From contig MGUU01000024.1 of NCBI GenBank assembly GCA_001800135.1, positions 35,779 to 99,778 of the forward strand: a stretch of DNA of 64,000 bases, in the 5' to 3' direction. Positions 1 to 9,134 of this stretch are shown here, piece after piece. Numbering within the stretch: the stretch's first letter is position 1; each line of letters starts with the position of its first letter. Both the position numbers and the translations under genes were made by a program. Below the pieces are notes generated by a model. The model worked only from the letters and a program-made list of their open reading frames with translations. It was not told where the DNA came from and did not search any database. Source of the DNA: Elusimicrobia bacterium RIFCSPLOWO2_02_FULL_39_32. GTDB taxonomy: Bacteria; Elusimicrobiota; Elusimicrobia; 2-02-FULL-39-32.

Positions 1-138
1 TGAAGAGGTTTTAACTCTTGTATGTTTTCCATAAATAGTTAGCCCGAATCATTCAGTCGGATTCAAAGAATTCAACAATTTAATTGAATTGCTCGGACTA
101 GGTTTTTTTCTTCGCTCTTATGCATGACTTTAAGTTTT

Positions 139-429
139 TCAAGGAGTTGGAGAAGGGTTTTTAAGCAGATCTTTAAAGCCTACGCTGGGCTTAAAAGAGA
201 TTTTTTTCCCTTCAGGCAAATGAACTGTCTCACCGGTTTGCAGATTTCTAGCTGGTTTAGCTTTTCTTATCTTTATGCGGAAAGTTCCTAATCCTGTTAG
301 AGTCACTTTTTCTCCTGATTGTATGCTTTCCCCAAGAGATTCAATTAGAGCTTTGATTACTCTTTTTGCAACTGGGCTTTTAACTTTAGATTTTTCCGCA
401 ATTTTAATTAATAATTCTTCTTTTTTCAT
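139..429 (-). CDS. HU/IHF-family DNA-binding protein
   Basis: Small 96-residue nucleoid protein of the HU family. It begins with the family's helical dimerisation part and contains the conserved stretch LTGLGTFRIKIRKAKPARN (about residues 44-62), which corresponds to the beta-arm region GFGxFxxxxRxARxGRNP. The TGETVHLPEGKKISFKPS segment follows as expected. Such dimers bend DNA in the nucleoid. It is the last gene of the minus-strand run and is separated by about 130 bases from leuD, so it may have its own promoter. The ATG at 429 is preceded by an AGG-containing stretch. HU versus IHF subunit cannot be decided from sequence alone. Confidence 0.93.
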   Translation of the reverse strand: MKKEELLIKIAEKSKVKSPVAKRVIKALIESLGESIQSGEKVTLTGLGTFRIKIRKAKPARNLQTGETVHLPEGKKISFKPSVGFKDLLKNPSPTP

Positions 430-558
430 TTGATTTACCTAAATTTTTTCCTCATAAAAAAGTTCGTAAATAGTTTTAAATATTCTCTTGCTTTTTCGTT
501 TTGAAAAATGGCGCTTTTTTCCATCTCAGTTCTTATTTTCATAAGAGCAATAGGCGAT

Positions 559-1179
559 TTAAAAGTTAAATTTGTTTAGATACGGCAGTTTGGATTTTAC
601 CAAATGAATCTCTTTTAGGCTAGAAAGAAGTTCGCCAGTAGAATTCCAACTCCCTTCAATCAGGGCTTTGCGCATTTGGGCAGGTTGTTGGACCAAGATG
701 GAAAAATCTCCATAGGTTACTTCTAATTTTTCTAAATCAATTTTAATTTCACAAACTGGATCGTCTTCCACAAAATTCATCAGATTTTCTATGTCTTCTT
801 TTTTGGCTGTTACTAAAGGCAGTCCTAGAGCAGTGCAGTTATCTGAAAAAATCTCTGCAAAAGATTCTCCAATCAGGGCTTTAATCCCATAGCGCAAGAG
901 CGACTGCGGGGCATGTTCTCTGGAGGAGCCGCAGCCAAAGTTTCTATTGACTACCATGATGGTTGCTCCCTCATATTTTTTTTCATTGAGAGTATGCTCT
1001 TTTTTTGAACCGTTTTCATTAAAGCGAACATCGTAAAAAAGGTATTCTCCTAATTTGTCAAAAGTAACGCATTTCAAATAGCGCGCAGGAATGATGCGGT
1101 CTGTGTCTAAGTCATTGCCTTTTAAAGGAATTCCTGGCCCAGAGACAAAAGAGATTTTTTTTATTTCAGTTGGGTTCAT
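559..1179 (-). CDS. leuD: 3-isopropylmalate dehydratase small subunit
   Basis: Small (swivel-domain) subunit of isopropylmalate isomerase, which interconverts 2- and 3-isopropylmalate in leucine synthesis. The 206-residue length is normal for the bacterial form. The N-terminal [18 protein letters not shown] and the diagnostic [15 protein letters not shown] (about residue 80) carry the substrate-binding Ser and Arg residues of the family. Its ATG overlaps the TGA stop of the upstream leuC by the ATGA arrangement, so the two are translationally coupled. The active enzyme is a LeuC-LeuD heterodimer. No leuA or leuB is present in the window. Confidence 0.96.
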   Translation of the reverse strand: MNPTEIKKISFVSGPGIPLKGNDLDTDRIIPARYLKCVTFDKLGEYLFYDVRFNENGSKKEHTLNEKKYEGATIMVVNRNFGCGSSREHAPQSLLRYGIKALIGESFAEIFSDNCTALGLPLVTAKKEDIENLMNFVEDDPVCEIKIDLEKLEVTYGDFSILVQQPAQMRKALIEGSWNSTGELLSSLKEIHLVKSKLPYLNKFNF

Positions 1180-2576
1180 AGAAATTCTCTTACATCTGTT
1201 AAAGAGCCTTGAATCGCCGCAGCTGCCACCATGGCTGGACTCATGAGAATGGTTCTGCCGGTTGCGCTTCCCTGCCTGCCTTTAAAGTTTCTGTTGGAAG
1301 AGGAGGCGCAGAGTTCCCTGCCTTTTAGTTTGTCAGGATTCATGGCTAGACACATGGAGCAGCCAGCTTCTCTCCACTCAAAACCAGCTTCTTCAAAAAT
1401 TTTATCCAAACCTTCATTTTCCGCTGCTTTTTGTACTTGTTGAGATCCTGGAACCACTAATGCTTTTACTCCCGCAGCCACTTTTCTTCCTTTTGCTATT
1501 TTTGCCGCTTCTCTTAAATCAGAAATTCTGCTGTTAGTGCAGGATCCAATGAAAGCCACATTGATAGGAATCCCTTTTAAGGGTTTTCCTGATTCAAACC
1601 CCATATGTTCATAAGCTTCTTTTGCGGTTTCTCTTTCATTTGAGTTGAGGCTCTTAAGGTCTGGCAAGGTTTTGCTAATGCCAATCGCTTGACCTGGATT
1701 AATGCCCCAGGTTACCATGGGTTCAATTTTAGAGCCATCTAGTTCTACTGTATCATCATATTTTGCATTTGGTTCGGATACGATCGCTTTCCACCAGCTT
1801 ACAGCTCTTTTGAATTCTTCTCCCTTAGGCGCAAATTCTTTTTCCGAAAGATAATTAAACGTGGTATCGTCGGGATTTATATAACCCATGCGCGCGCCGC
1901 CCTCAATTGTCATGTTGCAAATTGTCATGCGTTCTTCCATATTGAAATTTTGAATCGCTTCCCCGCTATACTCATAACAAAAGCCAATGCCGCCATTCAC
2001 TCCTAGTTTTTGGATAATGGCAAGGATCACATCTTTTGCATATACTCCAATTCCTAATTTACCCTTTACACTGATTTTTCTGATTTTTGGTTTAGATAAA
2101 GCTAAAGTTTGCGTTGCCAGCAAATCTTTAATTTGCGTGGTGCCAATGCCAAAGGCCAAGGATCCAAATGCGCCGTGGGTGCTGGTATGGCTGTCTCCAC
2201 AGGCAATGGTCATGCCCGGCTGAGTTATACCAAGTTCAGGCCCAATCACATGCACAATGCCTTGCTTTACAGTTTTAAAGTCAAAAAATTTAATGCCAGA
2301 CTCATTTGTGTTATTTTCTAAAGCCACCAACATCTCTTCAGCAAGGGGATCTTTTAATGGACGGCTTTGATCGTCTGTGGGCACAATATGATCTACCGTA
2401 GCAAAAGTATTTTGGGGAAAAAGTACTTTTAGTTTTTCTTCCCTAATCATTTGAAAGGCTTGAGGGCTGGTTACTTCATGAATTAAATGAAGACCAATAA
2501 ATATTTGATCCTTGCCATTGGGCAATGTCCGTACCCGATGAAGCTCCCAAATTTTATCTAATAGAGTTTTTCCCAT
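1176..2576 (-). CDS. leuC: 3-isopropylmalate dehydratase large subunit
   Basis: Aconitase-family large subunit carrying the 4Fe-4S cluster used for the dehydration/hydration of isopropylmalate. The 466-residue length matches the bacterial LeuC class. The cluster cysteines are visible in IGSCTNSR (about residue 345) and in CSMCLAMN (about residue 407). The N-terminal [12 protein letters not shown] and the [12 protein letters not shown] motif are also typical. It is followed with a 4-base overlap by leuD. The upstream region has no obvious Shine-Dalgarno sequence. Homoaconitase is the main alternative, but this length and the bacterial leuD partner favour leucine synthesis. Confidence 0.96.
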   Translation of the reverse strand: MGKTLLDKIWELHRVRTLPNGKDQIFIGLHLIHEVTSPQAFQMIREEKLKVLFPQNTFATVDHIVPTDDQSRPLKDPLAEEMLVALENNTNESGIKFFDFKTVKQGIVHVIGPELGITQPGMTIACGDSHTSTHGAFGSLAFGIGTTQIKDLLATQTLALSKPKIRKISVKGKLGIGVYAKDVILAIIQKLGVNGGIGFCYEYSGEAIQNFNMEERMTICNMTIEGGARMGYINPDDTTFNYLSEKEFAPKGEEFKRAVSWWKAIVSEPNAKYDDTVELDGSKIEPMVTWGINPGQAIGISKTLPDLKSLNSNERETAKEAYEHMGFESGKPLKGIPINVAFIGSCTNSRISDLREAAKIAKGRKVAAGVKALVVPGSQQVQKAAENEGLDKIFEEAGFEWREAGCSMCLAMNPDKLKGRELCASSSNRNFKGRQGSATGRTILMSPAMVAAAAIQGSLTDVREFL

Positions 2577-2648
2577 TTTAATTTTTTTAGCTTAAGATTT
2601 TTAACCAGAATAAAATTTTTAGATTTTTTAAGATAAAGGTAGTTTTCT

Positions 2649-3350
2649 TTAAATTTTTTTGAATAAAAGATCTTTTTTGATTTCGCCAATAGCCTTGGTA
2701 ATATTAATGTCTCGAGGACAGGCTTCTACGCAGTTAAAGATTGTTCTACAGCGCCACACGCCTTCTTTTTGGTTTAGGAGATTTAAACGTTCTTCTCCTC
2801 CCTGATCTCTGGAATCAAAAATAAAACGATGCGCTTGCACAATGGAAGCTGGACCTGCATAGTTTGGATCTGACCAAAAAGAAGGGCAGGCTGTTGTGCA
2901 GCAGGCGCAGAGAATACATTTTGTGGTATCTTCAAACCTTTCTTGTTGTTTTTGCGATTGAAGCCTTTCTTTTTCCGGAGAAGTTTCTTGGTTTATCAAA
3001 TAGGGTTTAACCGCCACATATTTTTCAAAAAATTGTTTCATATCTACAACTAAATCTTTTACAATTTTAAAACCTTTTAATGGTTCTACCACAATTGGCT
3101 GCGATACATTTTTTATCAAGACTTTGCAGGCAAGCATGTTTCTGCCATTAATCCGCATCCCATCGGACCCGCACACCCCATGGCCGCAGGATTTCCTTAA
3201 AGTTAAAGAGCCGTCCAATGTTCCTTTAATTGCTAAGAGCGCATCCAGCACCCGATCCGTAGGTTCACACTCTACAGCATAATCTTTAAAATAAGGTTTA
3301 GAATCTTTTTCCGGATTATATCTTTGAATTTTTAGATGAACTTTTATCAT
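2649..3350 (-). CDS. sdhB: Succinate dehydrogenase/fumarate reductase iron-sulfur subunit
   Basis: 233-residue iron-sulfur subunit that passes electrons between the flavoprotein and the membrane quinone site. The 2Fe-2S loop reads SCGHGVCGSDGMRINGRNML; the usual third cysteine is Asp (CGSD), as in E. coli SdhB. The 4Fe-4S and 3Fe-4S ligands follow in CILCACCTTACP and CRTIFNCVEACPRD. It lies just downstream of sdhA in the order sdhC-sdhD-sdhA-sdhB. The ATG at 3350 has no clear ribosome-binding site. Direction (succinate oxidation or fumarate reduction) cannot be settled from this subunit. Confidence 0.96.
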   Translation of the reverse strand: MIKVHLKIQRYNPEKDSKPYFKDYAVECEPTDRVLDALLAIKGTLDGSLTLRKSCGHGVCGSDGMRINGRNMLACKVLIKNVSQPIVVEPLKGFKIVKDLVVDMKQFFEKYVAVKPYLINQETSPEKERLQSQKQQERFEDTTKCILCACCTTACPSFWSDPNYAGPASIVQAHRFIFDSRDQGGEERLNLLNQKEGVWRCRTIFNCVEACPRDINITKAIGEIKKDLLFKKI

Positions 3351-3405
3351 TTATTTTTTTGAATGCGGCTCTTTTAAAGAACCTGCTCTCTAACCTTTTT
3401 TACGT

Positions 3406-5139
3406 TTAGTATTTTCTTTCTTGAGGCTGAAAATTTTTTATCACCACATTTTTATATTTTAATTCTACACCAATCTCGGAAAGAGTTGCAAGCGTATGTT
3501 TAAGCCAGTTCTGGTCATTGCGCTTTGGATAATCTTCCCTGTAGTGAGCTCCGCGAGATTCTTCTCTGGCTAAAGCGCTGGCAATCGTTACCAAAGATAA
3601 AGTGATTAAATTGCCTAATTCTAAAGCGTCTAAAAGTTCTGAATTAAATACCTGGCTTTTATCAGATAGAGAGATATTTTGAAAACGTTTTTTTAGTTCC
3701 CTAACTTTTTCTTGAGCTTTTTTCAAACCCGCTTCTGTTCTAAATACGCCAACCAAATCCATCATGGTTTCTTGTAATTCTTGTCTCAGGGTAGAAATTT
3801 TTTCTCCATTTGATTTGGATTTAAACTGTTCTATTTGAGCTTGAATTTTAGTTTGAGGGTTTGAAGGCAGAGGAGAGAACTCAGTTTTTTTGCAATATTC
3901 AGCCATGGAAAGGCCTGCGCGTCTGCCAAAAACTAAAATGTCCACTAAAGAGTTTGTGCCTAAACGGTTGCCCCCATGCACTGAAACACAGGCGCATTCC
4001 CCGGCTGCGTAGAAGCCTTTTAGGACACTATTTTTTTCATCCCAAACCACCTCTGCATTTACATTGGTGGGTATTCCGCCCATGGAGTAGTGCGCTGTGG
4101 GCTGGATAGGGATTAAATCTTTTACAGGATCTAACCCCATGTAGGTACGCACAAAATCTGTAATGTCCGGCAATTTTTTTTCAATCACCTCTTTTCCTAA
4201 ATGCGTTAGATCTAAATGCACATAATCTTTTCCATCAATGCCTCTGCCATCTCGTACTTCAAGATAAATACAGCGGGAAACAATGTCTCTTGGCGCGAGA
4301 TCTTTTATGTTAGGAGCATACCGTTCCATAAAGCGTTCCCCATTTTTATTGCGTAAGATGCCACCTTCACCTCTGCAGGCTTCAGTTAGAAGAATACCCA
4401 TTTTATAAATCCCTGTGGGATGGAACTGAAAAAATTCCATATCTTCTAATGGAATTTTATTTCTTAGGGCAATCGCCATTCCATCTCCTGTAAGAGCATG
4501 AGCATTAGAGGTGATTTTAAACATTCTACCAGAACCGCCAGTAGCAAAAAGAACAGCTTTAGCATGAAAAATATGAAGCTCTCCAGTTTCAATTGAATAG
4601 GCGATGACGCCTCTACAAATTTGCTCTTCAATGATCAAATCCACCACATGAAATTCATCAAAAAATTTAACTTCATTTTTAATGCATTGCTGATAAAGAG
4701 TTTGCAAAATCATGTGTCCAGTGCGGTCCGCGGCAAAACAAGCGCGTTGCACCGGCCCTTTTCCAAATTCTTTAGTATGGCCGCCAAACCTGCGTTGATC
4801 AATTCTGCCATCTTGCGTGCGGTTAAAAGGCAAACCTAAATGTTCCAGCTCATACACAGTGGTCACAGCTTCTTTGCACAATATTTCTACAGCATCTTGA
4901 TCTGCTAAATAGTCAGAACCTTTAACTGTATCGAACATATGCCATTCAGGGCGGTCTTCTTCTTTATTGGCTAGAGCCGCGCCAATCCCTCCTTGAGCTG
5001 CTCCAGTGTGGGAGCGTGTTGGGTAGAGTTTGGAAAGCACTGCTGTTTGAACTTTTGCTTGAGAAAGCGCTAAGGCAGCATAAAGCCCTGCTCCGCCTCC
5101 GCCCACTACAATCGCTTCAAACTGATGTATTTTAATCAT
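3406..5139 (-). CDS. sdhA: Succinate dehydrogenase/fumarate reductase flavoprotein subunit
   Basis: Catalytic flavoprotein of complex II with covalently bound FAD. The dinucleotide fold VVGGGGAGLYAALAL starts about 9 residues in; GGHTKEFGKGPVQRACFAAD follows, with the family's FAD-linking region (SHTGAAQGG) ahead of it. HPTGIY, EACRGEGGILRN, PTAHYSMGGIPTN and HGGNRLGTNSLVD supply substrate and FAD contacts. The open frame extends 15 codons upstream, but that part overlaps the end of sdhD and does not resemble SdhA. I therefore choose the internal ATG (MIKIHQFEAIVVGG), which leaves a 4-base gap after the sdhD stop. Confidence 0.95.
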   Translation of the reverse strand: MIKIHQFEAIVVGGGGAGLYAALALSQAKVQTAVLSKLYPTRSHTGAAQGGIGAALANKEEDRPEWHMFDTVKGSDYLADQDAVEILCKEAVTTVYELEHLGLPFNRTQDGRIDQRRFGGHTKEFGKGPVQRACFAADRTGHMILQTLYQQCIKNEVKFFDEFHVVDLIIEEQICRGVIAYSIETGELHIFHAKAVLFATGGSGRMFKITSNAHALTGDGMAIALRNKIPLEDMEFFQFHPTGIYKMGILLTEACRGEGGILRNKNGERFMERYAPNIKDLAPRDIVSRCIYLEVRDGRGIDGKDYVHLDLTHLGKEVIEKKLPDITDFVRTYMGLDPVKDLIPIQPTAHYSMGGIPTNVNAEVVWDEKNSVLKGFYAAGECACVSVHGGNRLGTNSLVDILVFGRRAGLSMAEYCKKTEFSPLPSNPQTKIQAQIEQFKSKSNGEKISTLRQELQETMMDLVGVFRTEAGLKKAQEKVRELKKRFQNISLSDKSQVFNSELLDALELGNLITLSLVTIASALAREESRGAHYREDYPKRNDQNWLKHTLATLSEIGVELKYKNVVIKNFQPQERKY

Positions 5140-5143
5140 TAAA

Positions 5144-5533
5144 TCACTTGGGCTGAAAAGTAAAGAGGGTGAGAAATCCAACAAACAGCAGAATAAAACC
5201 TGTTGTGTACATGATGCTTAGCCAAAAAATTCTCCATGCTCCGGGCCTTAAATAATCATCCAAAATAGTTCTTAAACCATTCAGCCCATGCAAAAGCGCT
5301 AGAAAAAGCATGAGTCCGTCATAACTTCTCCAAAATGGTGTTTTCCAGCGATTTACCACGAATTGATAGTCAATCGTATCAATGCTATTGATTAGGTGCA
5401 TGATCACAAGATGTCCAATGGCTAAGAGTAAAAGAAGGATTCCACTTAGCCTCATAAAGAACCAGGCAAAAAGTTCAAAAGAACTGTTCACAGGAATGGG
5501 CCGTCCGTTTTGAAAAGTTTCTGAATTTTGCAT
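5144..5533 (-). CDS. sdhD: Succinate dehydrogenase hydrophobic membrane anchor subunit
   Basis: 129-residue protein with three predicted membrane helices (about residues 20-45, 70-92 and 100-125). It sits between sdhC and sdhA, as expected for the second anchor subunit. FMRLSGILLLLLAIGHLVIMH in the first helix and LALLHGLNGLRTILDDYLRP in the second resemble the SdhD/SdhC fold, with histidines positioned as possible heme b ligands. It would hold SdhAB on the cytoplasmic membrane and form part of the quinone pocket. Assignment rests on topology and gene order more than on conserved motifs. sdhC and sdhD may be swapped by convention. Confidence 0.85.
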   Translation of the reverse strand: MQNSETFQNGRPIPVNSSFELFAWFFMRLSGILLLLLAIGHLVIMHLINSIDTIDYQFVVNRWKTPFWRSYDGLMLFLALLHGLNGLRTILDDYLRPGAWRIFWLSIMYTTGFILLFVGFLTLFTFQPK

Positions 5534-5620
5534 AGATGAATTTTTAGTTTGAAAAATATATTAAAAAATAATCAATTTTTTTCGTCTTAGGGTTCTTTTT
5601 CATAATTGGTTTAGTCGCGT

Positions 5621-5986
5621 TTAATGAGATAACATCAGAAAAGAGACCGGAATCATTGCCAAGAAAAAGAGCAGCATTTCTACATAAAAGATTTGACGAT
5701 GATACTTAGTAGTTTCAGGAATAAAATCTATCAGTATAATTCTAATTCCATTTAAAGCATGGTAGAGCACTGCGGCAAACAGTCCCACCTCTCCAATTTT
5801 AAAAATAGGGTTGCGATAGATCGCTATGACCTTGTTGTAAATTTCCGGGCCCCAGCCTATGAGCATGGTGTCAATAATATGAATGGCTAAAAATAGCAGG
5901 ACGCCAATCCCTGTAATGCGGTGGAAAATCCAAGACCATTGCCCTTCTTTACCCTTATAAATCATAAATTTAAATGATGTTATCAA
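5621..5986 (-). CDS. sdhC: Succinate dehydrogenase cytochrome b556 subunit
   Basis: 121-residue, three-helix membrane subunit of complex II. WSWIFHRITGIGVLLFLAIH near the N-terminus matches the SdhC signature (HRxTGxxL), and VLYHALNGIRIILIDF contains the conserved heme-ligand His region. The open frame starts with TTG at 5986, directly after the stop of the outer-membrane barrel gene; an internal ATG at 5965 (MIYKGKEGQWSW) is equally possible and gives a more typical N-terminus. It is the first gene of the sdhCDAB order and is probably co-transcribed with the barrel gene. Confidence 0.88.
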   Translation of the reverse strand: MITSFKFMIYKGKEGQWSWIFHRITGIGVLLFLAIHIIDTMLIGWGPEIYNKVIAIYRNPIFKIGEVGLFAAVLYHALNGIRIILIDFIPETTKYHRQIFYVEMLLFFLAMIPVSFLMLSH

Positions 5987-5988
5987 AA

Positions 5989-7359
5989 CTAAAATGGATA
6001 ATCAATTCCAACAAAAAGAGCGGTTCCTTGCTCAGAAAATCCTAAATCAATAATGCCAACTACATTTGGACGAACCACAGTGCGAAAACCCAGACCTCCA
6101 ACATGGTGCAGGTCCCAAATCCTACCATTATCTGGATCATGGAAAACCATTCCTGTGTCGTAGTAAGGGGTTAATTCAAAGTCAACATTTACATTAAAGG
6201 CGCTTAAGGTATAAACCCGGATCCTTTCTTCTATGGTAAGATTCATCTTGTTTCTGTCAATAAAGCGCGCGTCTCCAAACCCTCTTAACGAATCTTTGCC
6301 TCCTAAAAGAGATTGTTCATAAAAAGGGGTTTTGGAGCCATTTTCTCCTTCCACTAAAAAGCGCCAGCCTGTAATCCACTGATTATTTTTTAAAGGATAA
6401 AACCCTCTAGCTTCCAGACCCATTCTGTCATATTTTGTATCTCCTCCTAAAGGGCCGGCAATTTCCTCGAACAGATTAAAAAGATGTCCGCGGGTTGGAG
6501 CTAGGATCAAGTCGCGTGAATCATAAGAAAGCGTTAAACGCTGCGCTAAGACCGCTTTTTGTATGTCCACTCCTTCTGGCCTGGGAGAAAAAGTTGTGAT
6601 GCTTGGCAAAGAATGGATGGGTCCATCTAGCGCATTAGCAAGACGGTAGCGATTGCTAAGAGTCAAACGCAAGCGCTCTAAAAAGTTGATGCCAGTAAAT
6701 ATTTGAAAATGGTTATCTTTCAAGGTATAGTTAGATTGATTTTTGAATTCTGATCTTGGGCCAAAGCCAAAAAATCTAAAAGAGCCGTCCCTGCGCACAG
6801 TTAGATCGCATTTAAAGTAAAACCATTCAGAAAGAAATTGGGAATCTTCATACCGGAATGTGATTCTTCTATTGGTTTCTGTGGCATAAGAAGCAATGAT
6901 AAACATTTGAGCATTTTTATGAGGATACCAATAATGGCGCATGGTGCTGTTGATCCCAAAAGTGTGGTTGTAGGTTAGAGAAGGAGCAAGAATATGTTGG
7001 ATTTCTTCTTTTTTATTTACAAATAAAAAAACAGGCAATACCCCAACGGTTAAGCCTGAATTTGGATCAGAAGAGGGAGCTGGAAGATAGACCCGTGTTT
7101 TTCCCGGAGAGGCTGCTATCATAATATTGATCAGACCTTGCAAGAATTTTTTTCCAAGAGTATGCGCTTCTTTAGCCGCAGCTTGAACCTCTTCCACTGC
7201 TGTGTGAGCGGTTTTGGTGACCATATCTTCCATAGGCTGGGTGACCCGGACAAGCAAGGAATTCTCAGGCTGGTTTTGAGAAGGCGGTTCTTCAGCGTTA
7301 CAAAAAGAAAAAAAGAAAAAAATAATGGAGATTAAATAAAAAACTTTCAAAAGTTTCAT
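5989..7359 (-). CDS. Omp85/surface-antigen-type outer membrane beta-barrel protein
   Basis: Exported protein: MKLLKVFYLISIIFFFFSFC forms a signal peptide, followed by a short amphipathic helix region (about residues 35-80). The rest is rich in alternating aromatic beta strands. GGKDSLRGFGDARF near residue 365 corresponds to the L3-loop RGF motif of the BamA/TamA bacterial surface antigen barrel, and the chain ends in a terminal Phe (IDYPF) as barrel proteins do. No POTRA domains are evident, so it resembles the short barrel-only members. The frame opens at 7416, but the ATG at 7359 starts the signal peptide and avoids overlap with the upstream gene. It is evidence for a diderm envelope. Confidence 0.85.
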   Translation of the reverse strand: MKLLKVFYLISIIFFFFSFCNAEEPPSQNQPENSLLVRVTQPMEDMVTKTAHTAVEEVQAAAKEAHTLGKKFLQGLINIMIAASPGKTRVYLPAPSSDPNSGLTVGVLPVFLFVNKKEEIQHILAPSLTYNHTFGINSTMRHYWYPHKNAQMFIIASYATETNRRITFRYEDSQFLSEWFYFKCDLTVRRDGSFRFFGFGPRSEFKNQSNYTLKDNHFQIFTGINFLERLRLTLSNRYRLANALDGPIHSLPSITTFSPRPEGVDIQKAVLAQRLTLSYDSRDLILAPTRGHLFNLFEEIAGPLGGDTKYDRMGLEARGFYPLKNNQWITGWRFLVEGENGSKTPFYEQSLLGGKDSLRGFGDARFIDRNKMNLTIEERIRVYTLSAFNVNVDFELTPYYDTGMVFHDPDNGRIWDLHHVGGLGFRTVVRPNVVGIIDLGFSEQGTALFVGIDYPF

Positions 7360-7367
7360 TTGTAGAA

Positions 7368-8438
7368 TTACTTTTTTGCGATGTAAAGGAGGAGGATCGT
7401 GTCTAAAATCCCCCAAACAAGCCAGAGAGCAAAAATAATATCGAGCAAGATAAAGAAATTGGTGGAGAGAAATTCCCGGGCTTGGTTGTAAGATTCTTCA
7501 ATGCGGTTCAGTTTAATTTCCACGGTTTTATAGAGCTCATCAATGTTAAAAACTTTTACCACATCCTTATAGATGGTTCGTAAATGCCAGTCCATGTCAA
7601 TTTTAGGGATGTTCTTAGAAACATTGTAAAGAGAATCCACAATGGAGAGTTTGTCTTTGCCAAAATCAATCGCATCTTGTGAAAAACGGAGGTAGCGGGA
7701 TGGGATTTCCCAAAATTTGTAATAAGGGGGAAGCCGGTCCAATAATTTTTGCGCGCTGTCCACTTCGCTGTCTAAAACAAAATGATAGGATTTTAAGCTC
7801 CAGTATTGCGCGTAAGAAAGGGCCACTAGATCTAAGAGAGTGTCGAATTCACTGGAAGAGATCACAGCCCCAAAACGTTTGAGCAGGATCAATTCATTTT
7901 CATAATAACCTAAGTTTGTCAAAGGATCTTTGGTAAAGACAAAATCAGAAAGCATGTCGAAATTTGGCTCCCCGGCTACAATGCCGTAGAGGGCTTTATA
8001 GTGCTGCCGGATAAAATGATCCGCATTTTTAACATGGGAAGGATGAAAAATAAAAGCAGGAAAGGTTTCTGATTCTTTTAGCCGTAAATCATAGCGGTGA
8101 ATGGCAAAATTTTGAGCGCGTTCAATCAGCTCATTCACTCTTTTTTGGCACCATTCAGCGATCGCAGTTTTTCCAATAAAGAGTTTTTCAACATTGCAGG
8201 AAAGTTCCGCGCATTCATTCAGGTTAAACTCCATTTGAAAATTAATTTGTATTAATCCCACACCGAATCTATAGAGATGTGATTCCGTGTTAGCTTCTGT
8301 ATAAAGTTTGGAATTAAAGGAGATGGGTGGAAGGGCGTGCGCATAGATTTCATGGGTCATGCTTTGAGCCTCTTCTCCGGCAAAATCCAGCTCTAAGCCT
8401 AAGTCAAAAGGAAAAAAAAGGACTACTTGGGTTTTCAT
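7368..8438 (-). CDS. Conserved hypothetical protein with C-terminal membrane anchor
   Basis: 356 residues, not confidently assigned. The N-terminal part alternates strand and helix (QVVLFFPFDLGLELDF at the start), the middle is helical and acidic/basic mixed, and the last 60 residues form a coiled-coil-like helix followed by one membrane helix (about residues 325-352, FFILLDIIFALWLVWGIL). This layout is reminiscent of the RMD1/DUF155 family, but I see no decisive motif. It is the first gene of the minus-strand run leading into the barrel and sdh genes, 8 bases before the barrel ATG. It is read divergently from the AMMECR1 operon across a 129-base gap. Confidence 0.6.
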   Translation of the reverse strand: MKTQVVLFFPFDLGLELDFAGEEAQSMTHEIYAHALPPISFNSKLYTEANTESHLYRFGVGLIQINFQMEFNLNECAELSCNVEKLFIGKTAIAEWCQKRVNELIERAQNFAIHRYDLRLKESETFPAFIFHPSHVKNADHFIRQHYKALYGIVAGEPNFDMLSDFVFTKDPLTNLGYYENELILLKRFGAVISSSEFDTLLDLVALSYAQYWSLKSYHFVLDSEVDSAQKLLDRLPPYYKFWEIPSRYLRFSQDAIDFGKDKLSIVDSLYNVSKNIPKIDMDWHLRTIYKDVVKVFNIDELYKTVEIKLNRIEESYNQAREFLSTNFFILLDIIFALWLVWGILDTILLLYIAKK

Positions 8439-8478
8439 ATGAAGGTTTTGAAGGAAATTTTAGCAGATTTTTTTAGGA

Positions 8479-8507
8479 TTGACAAAAGAGAGTTGGGGGT
8501 TTAAAAT
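8479..8507 (+). promoter_or_regulatory. Sigma70-type promoter of the AMMECR1-folK-panB operon
   Basis: TTGACA (8479-8484), a 17-base spacer, and TAAAAT (8502-8507). The predicted start of transcription is about 8514, giving a leader of roughly 54 bases before the ATG at 8568. A GGAAG ribosome-binding-like stretch lies at about 8548-8552. Confidence 0.8.
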
Positions 8508-8567
8508 GATACTCCACACCCACAAGGTTTGTGATATCTTTAAGAAAGGAAGTTTAATGATTAAATC

Positions 8568-9134
8568 ATGTCTTTAAAATTAGATGAAAAACCGATCCTT
8601 TTAAAGTTCGCAAGAACAGTTCTTGAACGCTCCGTTAAAGAATCAGGTTTAAGAAATCAGGTGGATTGGTTAAAGGAACTGGTTCCTAATTTTTCCGTGA
8701 GCGACATGAGCCCTCAATCTCTTTTTGTGACTCTTAAAAAATTTAAAGAGCTGAGAGGCTGCGTGGGAACGATTTTAACTGAACTCCCTTTATTGCAAGG
8801 GCTTGGAAAATTGACCATGCAATCCGCTTTTTTTGATCCTCGTTTTTCCCCTTTAACTTTAGAAGAACTGCCCTTTATTCAAATAGAAATTTCTTTTTTA
8901 TCTCCTTTAGAAAAAATTATTAGAATTGAGGAGATCATTCCCGGGGAACATGGCGTTTATCTAAAAAATGGATTTAATGTTGGACTTTTTCTGCCGCAAG
9001 TTTGGCAGGAGCTCCCCCATCTGGAAGAATTTTTGCAAGAGCTTTGCTTCTCTAAGGCTGGGCTTTCTAAAGACGCATGGAAAGATTCCAAAACAGAACT
9101 TTTTATTTTTACAGTGGATCACTTTGCAGAATAA
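8568..9134 (+). CDS. AMMECR1-domain protein (AmmeMemoRadiSam protein A type)
   Basis: 188-residue AMMECR1 domain. The diagnostic FKELRGCVGT (about residue 64), AFFDPRFSPLTLEEL (about 87-101), IQIEISFLSPLEKI and the later GEHGVYLKNGFNVGLFLPQVW all match the family. The biochemical role is not established; in bacteria it is often linked to a MEMO-domain protein and a radical-SAM protein. Neither partner is visible here; instead it precedes folK and panB. The ATG follows a GGAAG stretch at long spacing, and a six-codon frame beginning at 8557 overlaps its start. Its end overlaps the inferred folK start. Confidence 0.88.
   Translation: MSLKLDEKPILLKFARTVLERSVKESGLRNQVDWLKELVPNFSVSDMSPQSLFVTLKKFKELRGCVGTILTELPLLQGLGKLTMQSAFFDPRFSPLTLEELPFIQIEISFLSPLEKIIRIEEIIPGEHGVYLKNGFNVGLFLPQVWQELPHLEEFLQELCFSKAGLSKDAWKDSKTELFIFTVDHFAE

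Noticed and set aside
1..138. Terminator or gene at the left edge
   Set aside because: There is a 7-base inverted repeat (69-90) and a T-run at 103-109, but their spacing and orientation do not give a convincing terminator, and no frame is supported.
5140..5184. Longer N-terminus of sdhA
   Set aside because: It overlaps the sdhD end, and SdhA proteins begin close to the FAD fold.
8968..9123. Upstream extension of folK
   Set aside because: It is a shifted-frame reading of the AMMECR1 gene and lacks HPPK similarity; a TTG at 9124 gives a normal enzyme.
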